Source of the DNA: Winogradskyella sp. MH6
Lineage (GTDB): Bacteria; Bacteroidota; Bacteroidia; Flavobacteriales; Flavobacteriaceae
Direction of reading: 5' to 3'
Assembly: GCF_022810765.1 (NCBI RefSeq)
Contig: NZ_CP094494.1
Span: 2,604,001-2,668,000, forward strand
Length of the DNA stretch: 64,000 nucleotides
Position numbers and translations under genes: made by a program
Notes under the pieces: generated by a model
What the model saw: only the letters and a program-made list of their open reading frames with translations
Told to the model about the DNA's origin: nothing
Database searches by the model: none
In this document: positions 40,934-48,278 of the stretch, one piece after another
Layout of the letters: every line of letters starts with the position of its first letter
How positions within the stretch are numbered: the first letter of the stretch is position 1

Positions 40934-42172
40934 ATGCGATATTTATTAGGACTTTTGGTAAGCGTATTAATTTTTTCTTGTAAGAACGATACTAAAACCA
41001 ATTCTCAAAACCAAAGCAAATCATTAAAGTCAGGAACCTACAGAGCCTCAATTCTAATTCAAGATAATGAGGAAATTCCATTTATCTTCAAGGTTGAATC
41101 TGATAAAACTTTAGAGATTTACAATGCAGATGAAATTATCGTTGTTGATGAAATAGACTATCAGAATGATTCAGTATATATTAACTTACCAGTATTTAAA
41201 GATTTTTTGGTCGCTAAAATAACTGAAGAGAATAACTTATCTGGTTATTATGTTAGTCCTGATAGAAATAGAAAAGTACCCTTTGAGGCGACTTACAAAA
41301 ATGCCATAAGGTTCGGAACAGGAACAGGTGCGGCTTATAATATTGAAGGTGTTTGGGAAACGGTTTTTAGTAAAGGTGTTGAAGGTGATGAGTATATAGC
41401 TAAGGGTATTTTTAAGCAACAAGATGACGGTAAGGTTACAGGAACCTTTAGAACTACAACAGGAGATTATCGTTATTTGGAAGGTGTATTAGACGGTACA
41501 CGATTAAAACTTTCAACCTTTGATGGAGCTCATGCTTTTTATTTTACAGCAACAGTTACAGACAGTACAATGAATGGTTATTTTTATTCTGGTAACCACT
41601 GGAAAGAGCCTTTTGAGGCCAAACGCAATGCCAACTACGAACTGCCGAGCTCTAACACATTAACCTATTTAAAAGAAGGTTATGACAGTTTAGACTTTGT
41701 GTTTCCTAATACCTCAGATGAGTTGATGAGTCTAAAGGATGACCGTTTTAAAGATAAAGTTGTTGTGGTGCAAATAATGGGAACTTGGTGTCCTAATTGT
41801 TTAGATGAAAGTAAATACTACGCAGACTTTTACAAGAAAAACAAAGATAAAGGTATAGAGTTTGTTGCTTTAGCCTTTGAGTATGCAAAGGATAAAGAAA
41901 CTGCCTTTAGTCGTATAGATCGTTTGGCGAGTAAAATAAATATAAATTACCCTATACTTTTAGCACAATATGGTGGTGCAGATAAAACAAAAGCACAAGA
42001 AAAGTTACCGATGCTTAATCATGTGTTGTCATATCCAACTTCAATTTTTATAGATAAAAAAGGAAGGGTTAGAAAAATACACACAGGTTTTAATGGCCCA
42101 GCAACTGGCGAAAAATATTCTGAATTTAAAAACGAGTTTGAAAATTTTGTAGCTGAGTTGCTGAGCGAATAA
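40934..42172 (+). CDS. TlpA-like thioredoxin-fold lipoprotein
   Basis: A 412-residue lipoprotein (LIFSCKND). The first 250 residues form an unknown all-beta region (GTYRASILIQDNEEIPF, KVTGTFRTTTGDYRYLEG). Residues about 260-410 are a thioredoxin domain with the redox pair in GTWCPNCLDE (Cys286 and Cys289) and the cis-Pro in LSYPTSIFID, as in TlpA/ResA. Such proteins reduce disulfides outside the cytoplasm. The terminus touches the convergent small membrane protein gene (2 bp gap). Confidence 0.9.
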   Translation: MRYLLGLLVSVLIFSCKNDTKTNSQNQSKSLKSGTYRASILIQDNEEIPFIFKVESDKTLEIYNADEIIVVDEIDYQNDSVYINLPVFKDFLVAKITEENNLSGYYVSPDRNRKVPFEATYKNAIRFGTGTGAAYNIEGVWETVFSKGVEGDEYIAKGIFKQQDDGKVTGTFRTTTGDYRYLEGVLDGTRLKLSTFDGAHAFYFTATVTDSTMNGYFYSGNHWKEPFEAKRNANYELPSSNTLTYLKEGYDSLDFVFPNTSDELMSLKDDRFKDKVVVVQIMGTWCPNCLDESKYYADFYKKNKDKGIEFVALAFEYAKDKETAFSRIDRLASKININYPILLAQYGGADKTKAQEKLPMLNHVLSYPTSIFIDKKGRVRKIHTGFNGPATGEKYSEFKNEFENFVAELLSE

Positions 42173-42173
42173 T

Positions 42174-42722
42174 TTAGTTTTGCTTTAACTTATTTAAAAA
42201 ACGTAATTCTTTCCGGATACTGTATATGATAACAGCAATAACACTAGCAATTGAGGCAAATCCTGAAATCAAAAGGTAGAGATAAAAGCCTTCTGAAAAC
42301 TCACGTTTAAAGTAAGGTAATAGCAAATAGAAGCCATAGATATAGATTGCGATACAAATAGGTGTTATGATGTAGTTGATCCATAAGCGTAATTTATAAT
42401 GCTTTTTAAGATAGGTTTTGTATGATTTGCTATCTAATGAAATAAGTTTACTTTCTTTAAGATAAATAGTACGTAGTTCTAATAGTATTCTAAACACTAA
42501 GCTCAAAATCATTAGTAATAAACCCAATGCGAAGTTATTCCATTGATTTGGTGAGACAAAGATGGTGTAGCCAATAAGTATGGCTACGGTTAAACTCATA
42601 ATTAATACAGACCAATATTGTCTTTTGCGCTGTTTTTTTGCTTTGCTAATAATAGCTTCAGGATTGCTTATGGATTCGTTATCCTGACTGTTCCATATGT
42701 TGTTTAGTATATCATTTTCCAT
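42174..42722 (-). CDS. Four-helix membrane protein, putative anti-sigma partner
   Basis: 182 residues: a soluble N-terminus of about 35 residues (MENDILNNIWNSQ...) followed by four membrane segments. Its start overlaps the end of the sigma factor gene by 11 bp, so it is the translationally coupled next gene. Membrane proteins with a short cytosolic N-terminus just after an ECF sigma gene are commonly anti-sigma factors, but no known anti-sigma domain is visible, so this rests on position only. Confidence 0.7.
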   Translation of the reverse strand: MENDILNNIWNSQDNESISNPEAIISKAKKQRKRQYWSVLIMSLTVAILIGYTIFVSPNQWNNFALGLLLMILSLVFRILLELRTIYLKESKLISLDSKSYKTYLKKHYKLRLWINYIITPICIAIYIYGFYLLLPYFKREFSEGFYLYLLISGFASIASVIAVIIYSIRKELRFLNKLKQN

Positions 42723-43203
42723 TTGTAATACATTTTAAAAGTGATTTTCTTATTCGGCTTAGTCGTGTTCTAAGCGTGCCATGTGCTAATCCAACGGTTT
42801 CTGCTATGGTTGCTTGAGGTAAATCTTCTAATTCTAAAAGGATTAAGGCTTTATTCTGTTCGGTTAATTTATCTATGCAGCTGTACATTTTTTTGAGCTT
42901 TAACTCATGTTCAGTAATGTTACGATCAATAGTATTGTTCATTAATATAGACTCGTTAATGGGAACACTTTTTTTGGTTTTGCGCAAATCGCTCAAGCAT
43001 GTGTTTACTGCTATTCTATAAATCCATGTGTTAATTGAAGCTTCTCCTTTAAATGATTTTCTATGATTCCAAACTTTTATAAACGTTTCTTGTAGCCATT
43101 CATTTGCAATATACTGGTCACCAGACGCATAGCCCAGGCAAAGTCTATGGACTTTTGAGGCATGTGTATTGTAAATTGTTGTAAAGTCTTTTTCTGTAAT
43201 CAT
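42712..43203 (-). CDS. ECF-type RNA polymerase sigma factor
   Basis: 163 residues from ATG 43203. Region 2 is at FTTIYNTHASKVHRLCLG ... WLQETFIKVWNHRKSF ... NTWIYRIAVNTCLSDLRK, and region 4 at YSCIDKLTEQNKALILLEL ... PQATIAETVGLAHGTLRTRLSR, the helix-turn-helix for the -35-like element. The ATG overlaps the stop of the upstream alpha/beta hydrolase (TAATG), which is why I reject the frame start 14 codons further up. Three genes, hydrolase, sigma and membrane protein, form one coupled operon. Confidence 0.93.
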   Translation of the reverse strand: MITEKDFTTIYNTHASKVHRLCLGYASGDQYIANEWLQETFIKVWNHRKSFKGEASINTWIYRIAVNTCLSDLRKTKKSVPINESILMNNTIDRNITEHELKLKKMYSCIDKLTEQNKALILLELEDLPQATIAETVGLAHGTLRTRLSRIRKSLLKCITNGK

Positions 43204-44051
43204 TATTGAGGTGATAAAACCGTTTTGACTGTATCTAAAAACCAATCAGGTTGATCTAACATAATAAAATGTGCAGCATCATCAGCTAAAATAAAATTAT
43301 AATCTTTCAGATTAGCATATTGGTCATTATAGGTTTTTGTAACCATGTCCTTGCCATAGGGTTTTGTTGCGGCAATAATTGTTGTTGGTATCGTAATATT
43401 TTTTAAATCTTCTCTAAGGTCTAACTTCAGATAATCTGTATAGCCATAAACATAAGTCTTTCGGTCAGCTTTTATTATCCATGCTTTAATGTCTTCTTGT
43501 GCTGATTTGTTAAGGCTCATACCTTGAGACATTGCTGTAGCCATTTGTTCAAATTGTTCGTCGTTCATGGCAAGCTGCTGCTTATTATATGGGCTGTCGT
43601 AGGATAAACTATCTGGGTTATAATTAGGAAACATCAAAGCACCTGTTGCAGGTAGAGCATCTACAATAACTATGTTAGAAACCTTAGACTGATCTCTACT
43701 GGCGAGCCATGTAGCTATTGTGCCACCCAAGCTATGACTAATAATAGTGACATTTTCTAAGTTGTTGTCTGTAATGTAGCTGTGTAGCGATTCATTAACT
43801 TTAGGTAACCAAGGAAATTCAATAGGTGCTTTGCCACCAAAACCAGCTAAAGTTACCACATGGCATTCATAGTTGTTTTCCAATTCTTTAACTAATGGAT
43901 TCCAAACTTCTCCAGGAACTGTAAATCCGGGAATTAGAATAATGGGTTTACCTTTTCCTGAGACTTCTACGTGTATAGCTTTTGGTGTTTGCTCTGTTGG
44001 AAACGAAAAAGAAAAAAATGTTGAAAGAATTAATATTACTATTGTTTTCAT
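43203..44051 (-). CDS. Secreted alpha/beta hydrolase
   Basis: 282 residues with a signal peptide (MKTIVILILSTFFSFSFP). The alpha/beta hydrolase fold shows the oxyanion motif IILIPGF, the nucleophile elbow ISHSLGGTIA and the catalytic His in DDAAHFIMLDQP; the Asp is probably in VDALPA or further on. It would act in the periplasm; substrate unknown. It is the first gene of the operon with the sigma factor, whose ATG overlaps its stop codon. Confidence 0.9.
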   Translation of the reverse strand: MKTIVILILSTFFSFSFPTEQTPKAIHVEVSGKGKPIILIPGFTVPGEVWNPLVKELENNYECHVVTLAGFGGKAPIEFPWLPKVNESLHSYITDNNLENVTIISHSLGGTIATWLASRDQSKVSNIVIVDALPATGALMFPNYNPDSLSYDSPYNKQQLAMNDEQFEQMATAMSQGMSLNKSAQEDIKAWIIKADRKTYVYGYTDYLKLDLREDLKNITIPTTIIAATKPYGKDMVTKTYNDQYANLKDYNFILADDAAHFIMLDQPDWFLDTVKTVLSPQ

Positions 44052-44231
44052 AATTTTTACGTTTTAATTTTTCCTTTAGATGCAGATATTAGAAAATGTT
44101 ACATCATAAGATTTAAAAATTTCAATTTCAGAAAACGTTATCGTAGATTTTTAGTGGTCTTCACGCTTAAAAGTTGATAAATAAATATCTTCGCATTGTA
44201 TATAAAAGTGTAATTACTTGATGAGTTTATA

Positions 44232-44990
44232 ATGAAAAAGATATTATATTTTTTATTGCTATTTCCAATATGGCTTTCTGCACAAATCAATGAAAGTGAT
44301 TCGTTAAAGATTAAAGCCGACTTGTCGCTCACAGGCTTTTGGCAAGGTGGTAATGTAGAGACTTTAATTTTTAGAGCTAAATCTGGTGTTACCTACAAAC
44401 CTTGGAAAAAATGGGTCGTAAAAACCCAAAACTCTTATGTGTATCAGGAGTTTGGTAAAGAAAAAGCCGATGCTGATTTTTTAAGCCTTAACTTTCTATA
44501 CTTTAACCCTGAAAAAAAGATATATCCACAACTTTTGGGCTTTCTAAGTACTAACTATAGGCGAGAAATCAGTTCGCGTTCTTTGTTGGGTGGTGGAGTT
44601 ACTTTTCAGGTGTATAAAAAAGATAAGAATTGGTTGAAGTTTTCTTTGACCAGTGAGTATGAGCAAACCAATTTTAATAATACAAATTTTAATCTTAACG
44701 ATTACGACGGTAAAGATGAAATTAATACTTGGCGTAGCACAGTATGGGTAAGCGGAAAGTATTATCTTTTTAAAGAAAAAATGATTTTAAGCCACGAAAG
44801 TTATGTGCAGCCATCTTTAGAAGAAAGCAATAATTACCGTTGGCAAGCAGATTTTGGACTCGAATTCCCAATCTGGAAATTCCTCAATTTTAAGATTAAT
44901 TACTTACATACGTTTGAAAGTATTGTAGTGCAAGACCAAAAACGTGAGGATCAGTTTTTAACTTTTGGATTGACGTTGAAGAGTTATTGA
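44232..44990 (+). CDS. DUF481 domain outer-membrane-type protein
   Basis: 252 residues, signal peptide ending WLSAQ. The body is a beta-barrel pattern (DLSLTGFWQGGNVETLIFRAKSG, shown in part; WRSTVWVSGKYYLF; FLNFKINYLHTFESIV) and ends with Phe-Gly-Leu-Thr-Leu before the C-terminal Tyr, as in DUF481. The family is thought to be outer-membrane proteins induced by salt stress in Proteobacteria; the role here is unknown. A weak -7-like TATCTTCG lies at 44186. The cassette-like block starts directly behind its stop. Confidence 0.82.
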   Translation: MKKILYFLLLFPIWLSAQINESDSLKIKADLSLTGFWQGGNVETLIFRAKSGVTYKPWKKWVVKTQNSYVYQEFGKEKADADFLSLNFLYFNPEKKIYPQLLGFLSTNYRREISSRSLLGGGVTFQVYKKDKNWLKFSLTSEYEQTNFNNTNFNLNDYDGKDEINTWRSTVWVSGKYYLFKEKMILSHESYVQPSLEESNNYRWQADFGLEFPIWKFLNFKINYLHTFESIVVQDQKREDQFLTFGLTLKSY

Positions 44991-45022
44991 GGCTAAATCC
45001 GACGTAATTGCGGTTATACATT

Positions 45023-45031
45023 GTTGTATGC
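45023..45031 (+). repeat. Inverted repeat, right arm bounding the DUF2199 gene (GTTGTATGC)
   Basis: GTTGTATGC here is the perfect inverse of GCATACAAC at 45602-45610; the pair encloses the DUF2199 gene. The sequence before it (TTATACATTGTTGTATGC) is homologous to the arm at 45719-45735, so it is the surviving right arm of a further repeat copy. Confidence 0.6.
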
Positions 45032-45042
45032 TGACTTTATTT

Positions 45043-45585
45043 TTATTCGTGTTGTAACTTAAGGGCATATTGTACAATTTCCATTGCTTTTTTATAAGTT
45101 ATTCCGTTATTTTGGTCAATTCCTAATTGGTGATTTTCTTCCGTAATTTCAATTTCAGGAATAGTTCCTGCGTCTTGTTCAATCGCAATTGATTTTATGT
45201 TAATAGTATTTTCATAGGTCGGAATTTGATTTTGTAACCAACCAAAATAAGGTCCAAAGTCTTTACGATTAGGGCTTCCCCAACAGTTCATCCTAATTTC
45301 AAAATTTTCAGGACTTATTGAAGTCCAAATGTCAAAATATAAGTCTTTATTAAAATCCAAAATAGGTATTGTTATTCGTCCTCTGTGAAAGAAATGAGTT
45401 TTGTTTATTACACATAAACTTTTTTCAAGTTCTACACGTTTTTCAATTTCCTCTGGTGGAATAGAGAAGTAGTAGTCAGGAAATTCAGAACCAAAACACA
45501 AAGGAATTTCGTCATATTCAGTTCCGCAACAGTTACATTTAAAAGTTGTTTCTTTTCCTTTTCTGAATATTTTCGATAATCTCAT
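45043..45585 (-). CDS. DUF2199 domain protein
   Basis: About 180 residues. A zinc-like pair is seen near the N-terminus (FKCNCCGTEYDEIPLCFG), then the DUF2199 core: PDYYFSIPPEEIEKRVEL, FHRGRITIPI, WTSISPENFEIRM, YFGWLQNQIPTY. The family is cytosolic and uncharacterised, and is often found as a lone mobile gene. The longest frame begins at a TTG (45609) inside the flanking repeat; ATG 45585 is the better start. Codon use leans to CGN and TCC types more than the neighbours. It lies between perfect 9-bp inverted repeats. Confidence 0.82.
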   Translation of the reverse strand: MRLSKIFRKGKETTFKCNCCGTEYDEIPLCFGSEFPDYYFSIPPEEIEKRVELEKSLCVINKTHFFHRGRITIPILDFNKDLYFDIWTSISPENFEIRMNCWGSPNRKDFGPYFGWLQNQIPTYENTINIKSIAIEQDAGTIPEIEITEENHQLGIDQNNGITYKKAMEIVQYALKLQHE

Positions 45586-45601
45586 TTGTCTTTTTCGGCT
45601 T

Positions 45602-45737
45602 GCATACAACGGTTTGTGTATGATTTCGTTGCGTGTTTCAGCAACTAATTTAATTAAAAATTACAGGCAATAATTCAGCGCGAGGATTTTCCGATGAGGA
45701 AAATCAGAAGCAATGAATTATACACGTTGTTGGGCAC
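45602..45737 (-). repeat. 136-bp attC-like imperfect palindrome between two single-gene units
   Basis: Left arm CAACGGTTTGTGTATGATTT continuing to CGTTGC (45607-45632) pairs imperfectly with the right arm GCAATGAATTATACACGTTG (45710-45729). Inside lies a perfect 8-bp hairpin GATTTTCC/GGAAAATC (45685-45692, 45698-45705). The outer ends read GCATACAAC and GTTGGGCAC. GTTGGGC fits the integron core GTTRRRY exactly, while ATACAAC misses RYYYAAC by one base. The stop codon of the membrane protein gene lies inside this repeat. Confidence 0.6.
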
Positions 45738-46251
45738 TGGCTTTTTTTATTTTCAGTTGATATATTATTCCGTAAATCAGTCCGACTATTCCACCAAGAT
45801 AGCTGAAATTATGCATTGTTCCAGCAGTCAAAAAACTTTTTCGGTCGGTCAAATCCGCTGGAAGATTCCAATTAGTATTTAAGTTTGAAATTATGAACTT
45901 GCCAACCAAAATTCCCACGATTCCAAATCCGATTGCGATTAATAAAGTCCGAATTGTTGCTCCGAACGTACTTTTCCACATTATTCTCGGTGTCGGTTGA
46001 ATCATTCCGAATAATCCATTTATTAGTCCGATTAAAAGTCCAAACCACCAAGTAGATAAAAATCCAACAACACCAATTGTCATAATTACAGTATCTGGAT
46101 AGGCAACAAATCCGAATTGTTCAAGTTTGAATTTCGTAAAGTATTCATTCGAGATTGAGTAAGAGATTTGATTGTGGAAAATTCCATAAATCGAAGCGAG
46201 AATTGTCGAGATAATTACAATTAGTATTAGAAGTCCAATTTTTTTCGCCAT
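45718..46251 (-). CDS. Membrane protein of unknown function in a repeat-bounded unit
   Basis: 177 residues with four to five membrane segments (IGLLILIVIISTILASIYG; VIMTIGVVGFLSTWWFGLL; TLLIAIGFGIVGILVGKFII; a last one in LGGIVGLIYGIIY). No family recognised. The last codons (AQQRV and TAA) are supplied by the flanking repeat, a sign that the gene moves together with it. It uses CGG, CGA and TCC codons more than the backbone genes. Imperfect 9-bp inverted repeats, GTTGGGCAC at 45729 and GTGCCTAAC at 46266, bound it. Confidence 0.72.
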   Translation of the reverse strand: MAKKIGLLILIVIISTILASIYGIFHNQISYSISNEYFTKFKLEQFGFVAYPDTVIMTIGVVGFLSTWWFGLLIGLINGLFGMIQPTPRIMWKSTFGATIRTLLIAIGFGIVGILVGKFIISNLNTNWNLPADLTDRKSFLTAGTMHNFSYLGGIVGLIYGIIYQLKIKKASAQQRV

Positions 46252-46534
46252 TCGATTTTCAGCTTGTGCCTAACGGTTATATATACAAACCTAGCCAAAA
46301 AAGTACGCATATACAACCCTGATTATGTGTTATTCAGCACCTTTTTGCAAATTATAGCACAACTATATAAAAGTGAGTTATGTCGCACCTTTGTGCTTTA
46401 AAAGTTGTTTTAATACATCACAAAAAAATGATTGAAATGCACTAATCAGCAATTTTGGTCTCAAAAAATTTACGTTTCGTTTTTAAAGAATTCAACAGAG
46501 TAAATTCATTAAACTTTGGTTTGCGATGTTTTGT
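46252..46534. other. Spacer with left arm of a third repeat copy and no gene
   Basis: GTGCCTAAC (46266-46274) followed by GGTTATATATACAAAC is homologous to the left arm at 45602, and GCCTAAC fits the RYYYAAC core. No matching right arm is found before the atoE-type gene, so this copy is truncated. The remaining 250 bp are AT-rich and stop-filled in all frames; I see nothing else in them. Confidence 0.5.
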
Positions 46535-47929
46535 TTAATAGGGTAAATACGTCACCAAAAGTGCTTGTATCACAAATAATACCACAAAAGGGATAAACAA
46601 ATAACCAATAATATCTCTGGCTTGTATTTTAATGCCTTTACCCATTACTGGGAATACAATGAGCAAAAAGAAAGGTTGTAACAAGTTACTTAAGCTTTCT
46701 CCATAAGCTACAGACATAGAAGCTCTGGCTGTCATGGCTGTAATTTCGGTAGGTGAGAGGCTAGATCCAAGCTCTTGTACCATGCTAATAATGCTTGGGC
46801 CAATAACGGCAAACTCACCACCTGCAGAAGGTATGGCAAAATTAATGACTCCTCCTGTTATGTAAGAGATGAAGGCGTAATTCTCTGTAGTCGCAATAGA
46901 AACTAAAGAGTCGCTTATTTTTTCACCCAAACCAGAAGCCAACATAATACCCATAATACCAGCATAAAATGGATATTGAAACAACACGCCAGATATATTG
47001 CTACTGGCACGTTTCATAGCAATACTATAGCGCATAGGTGTAATGTGCAGTAACATGCCAACCACAATGAAGATAAAAATCATAATATTAAAGTTGAGGT
47101 CAAAACCCTTAGTTTTAAAGTGGTAGACAATGTATATTAATCCTAATGCTGCAACGGTAAGCTGTAACCAGCCAGCGTTATTTAAGGCGTCAGAAAGTGC
47201 TTTGTATGGCAGTTTATAAGAGAGCGCTTCGTCTTTTACTGAGCTTTCCTCGTCGTCTAATAAGGTTTGCAAATCTTTGAGTTCTTTGCCTTTGTAAGAT
47301 TTTGGAATGAGCAACCAGATTAAAATTGGTGAAACCACTACAAACAAAATAATCATGGCAAAGTTTAGATTTGCTCCTAAGCTATAGCTTGTAGAAATCG
47401 TATCGTTTAAAATACCTTCTTGTATTAAAAAGTTATTTTCGGTATTTAGTAATAAGGCAATAGAGCTTGATAGTCCACAAACCCAGCCATTAAAAGAAAA
47501 GTATACACAAGCCACCAAAAAAGGGTAATGAATGCCTTTAATACGTAATGCCAACTCGCGTCCTAAAATCGCAGTAACCACAACCATGCCAAAGCTAATA
47601 AGAGAGAGTAGTGCGCCAAGAGCAATAATTATAACATAGACTTGTGTTGGTGTTTTTATGTATTTAGTAATATAGTCAATGCCTTTTTTTACAGGCGAAG
47701 ATTGAGCAATACAATAGGCAGTAATAATAATGAGCACAATTTGCATCCCAAAGGCTAGGAGACTCCAGAAACCATTATACCAGCCTTCTAAAATAGTTAT
47801 GGGTTTGCTGTCTGTAAACGCAAGCGCCAAAATACAAGTTAATAACGTAAGTAGTAGTGCAAAGACGTATGCGCTAGGCATGTATTTGGTAAAACCGTCT
47901 GTAAATTTTTGACCGAGTTTGGTAATCAT
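46535..47929 (-). CDS. AtoE-type short-chain fatty acid transporter
   Basis: 464 residues, about 12 membrane segments, matching the short-chain fatty acid transporter family (AtoE): GQKFTDGFTKYMPSAYVFAL near the start, LISFGMVVVTAILGRELALR, FNGWVCGLSSSIALLL, and the C-terminal INFAIPSAGGEFAVIGPSI and SLSNLLQPFFLLI. It is expected to move acetoacetate, butyrate or similar acids. ATG 47929 is chosen; the longest frame adds 46 polar residues that do not belong to the family. It stands alone beside the cassette-like block. Confidence 0.9.
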   Translation of the reverse strand: MITKLGQKFTDGFTKYMPSAYVFALLLTLLTCILALAFTDSKPITILEGWYNGFWSLLAFGMQIVLIIITAYCIAQSSPVKKGIDYITKYIKTPTQVYVIIIALGALLSLISFGMVVVTAILGRELALRIKGIHYPFLVACVYFSFNGWVCGLSSSIALLLNTENNFLIQEGILNDTISTSYSLGANLNFAMIILFVVVSPILIWLLIPKSYKGKELKDLQTLLDDEESSVKDEALSYKLPYKALSDALNNAGWLQLTVAALGLIYIVYHFKTKGFDLNFNIMIFIFIVVGMLLHITPMRYSIAMKRASSNISGVLFQYPFYAGIMGIMLASGLGEKISDSLVSIATTENYAFISYITGGVINFAIPSAGGEFAVIGPSIISMVQELGSSLSPTEITAMTARASMSVAYGESLSNLLQPFFLLIVFPVMGKGIKIQARDIIGYLFIPFVVLFVIQALLVTYLPY

Positions 47930-48278
47930 AAGAATGTTAGTTGGTGCAACTAAGATAAGGGATTTGTAGAAATTATGCTTTGATAACAATCCTCTTAATA
48001 ATACGTTAATTAACAATTGGTTGCAGTTCTTTAACAAGTCGCTAACAGCCTTGCTTTTAAAATCCATCTACCTTGAAAACATATTCATCAGCAAAACACG
48101 TTTGGTTATGTTTTGAAAGGTCTGGTTATTGTTGGTGCCAGGCCTTTTTTTATTCCAGCGAAAGCAGGAATCTCATCACAAAAGACCCTAATCTATATAA
48201 ACCATCTATTGTTATCCTGAACTTGTTTCAGGATCTTAATAATATGTAGAAATTATCGGAAAGAAGGATTTTAGAGCT
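47930..48278. other. Intergenic region with hairpin and dispersed-repeat-like palindromes
   Basis: 349 bp between the AtoE start and the recG stop. It holds a 10-bp stem with one G-T pair (AAAGGTCTGG 48116 / CCAGGCCTTT 48138) followed by T on the plus strand, though no plus-strand gene ends here, and the two REP-like palindromes listed separately. No gene is seen; the upstream extension of the AtoE frame is not coding-like. Confidence 0.5.
48153..48234. repeat. Two REP-like palindromes
   Basis: TTCCAGC-GAAA-GCAGGAA (48153-48170) and ATCCTGAA-CTTGT-TTCAGGAT (48214-48234) are short GC-richer palindromes in AT-rich spacer. From general knowledge, near-identical sequences are scattered in many Flavobacteriaceae genomes between genes; this window shows only one of each. 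The second may also help end recG transcription (stop at 48279, minus strand). Confidence 0.55.

Noticed and set aside
44186..44193. TATCTTCG as a promoter of the DUF481 gene
   Set aside because: One fixed base differs from TAnnTTTG and no TTTG lies at the right distance upstream; too weak to list as a promoter.
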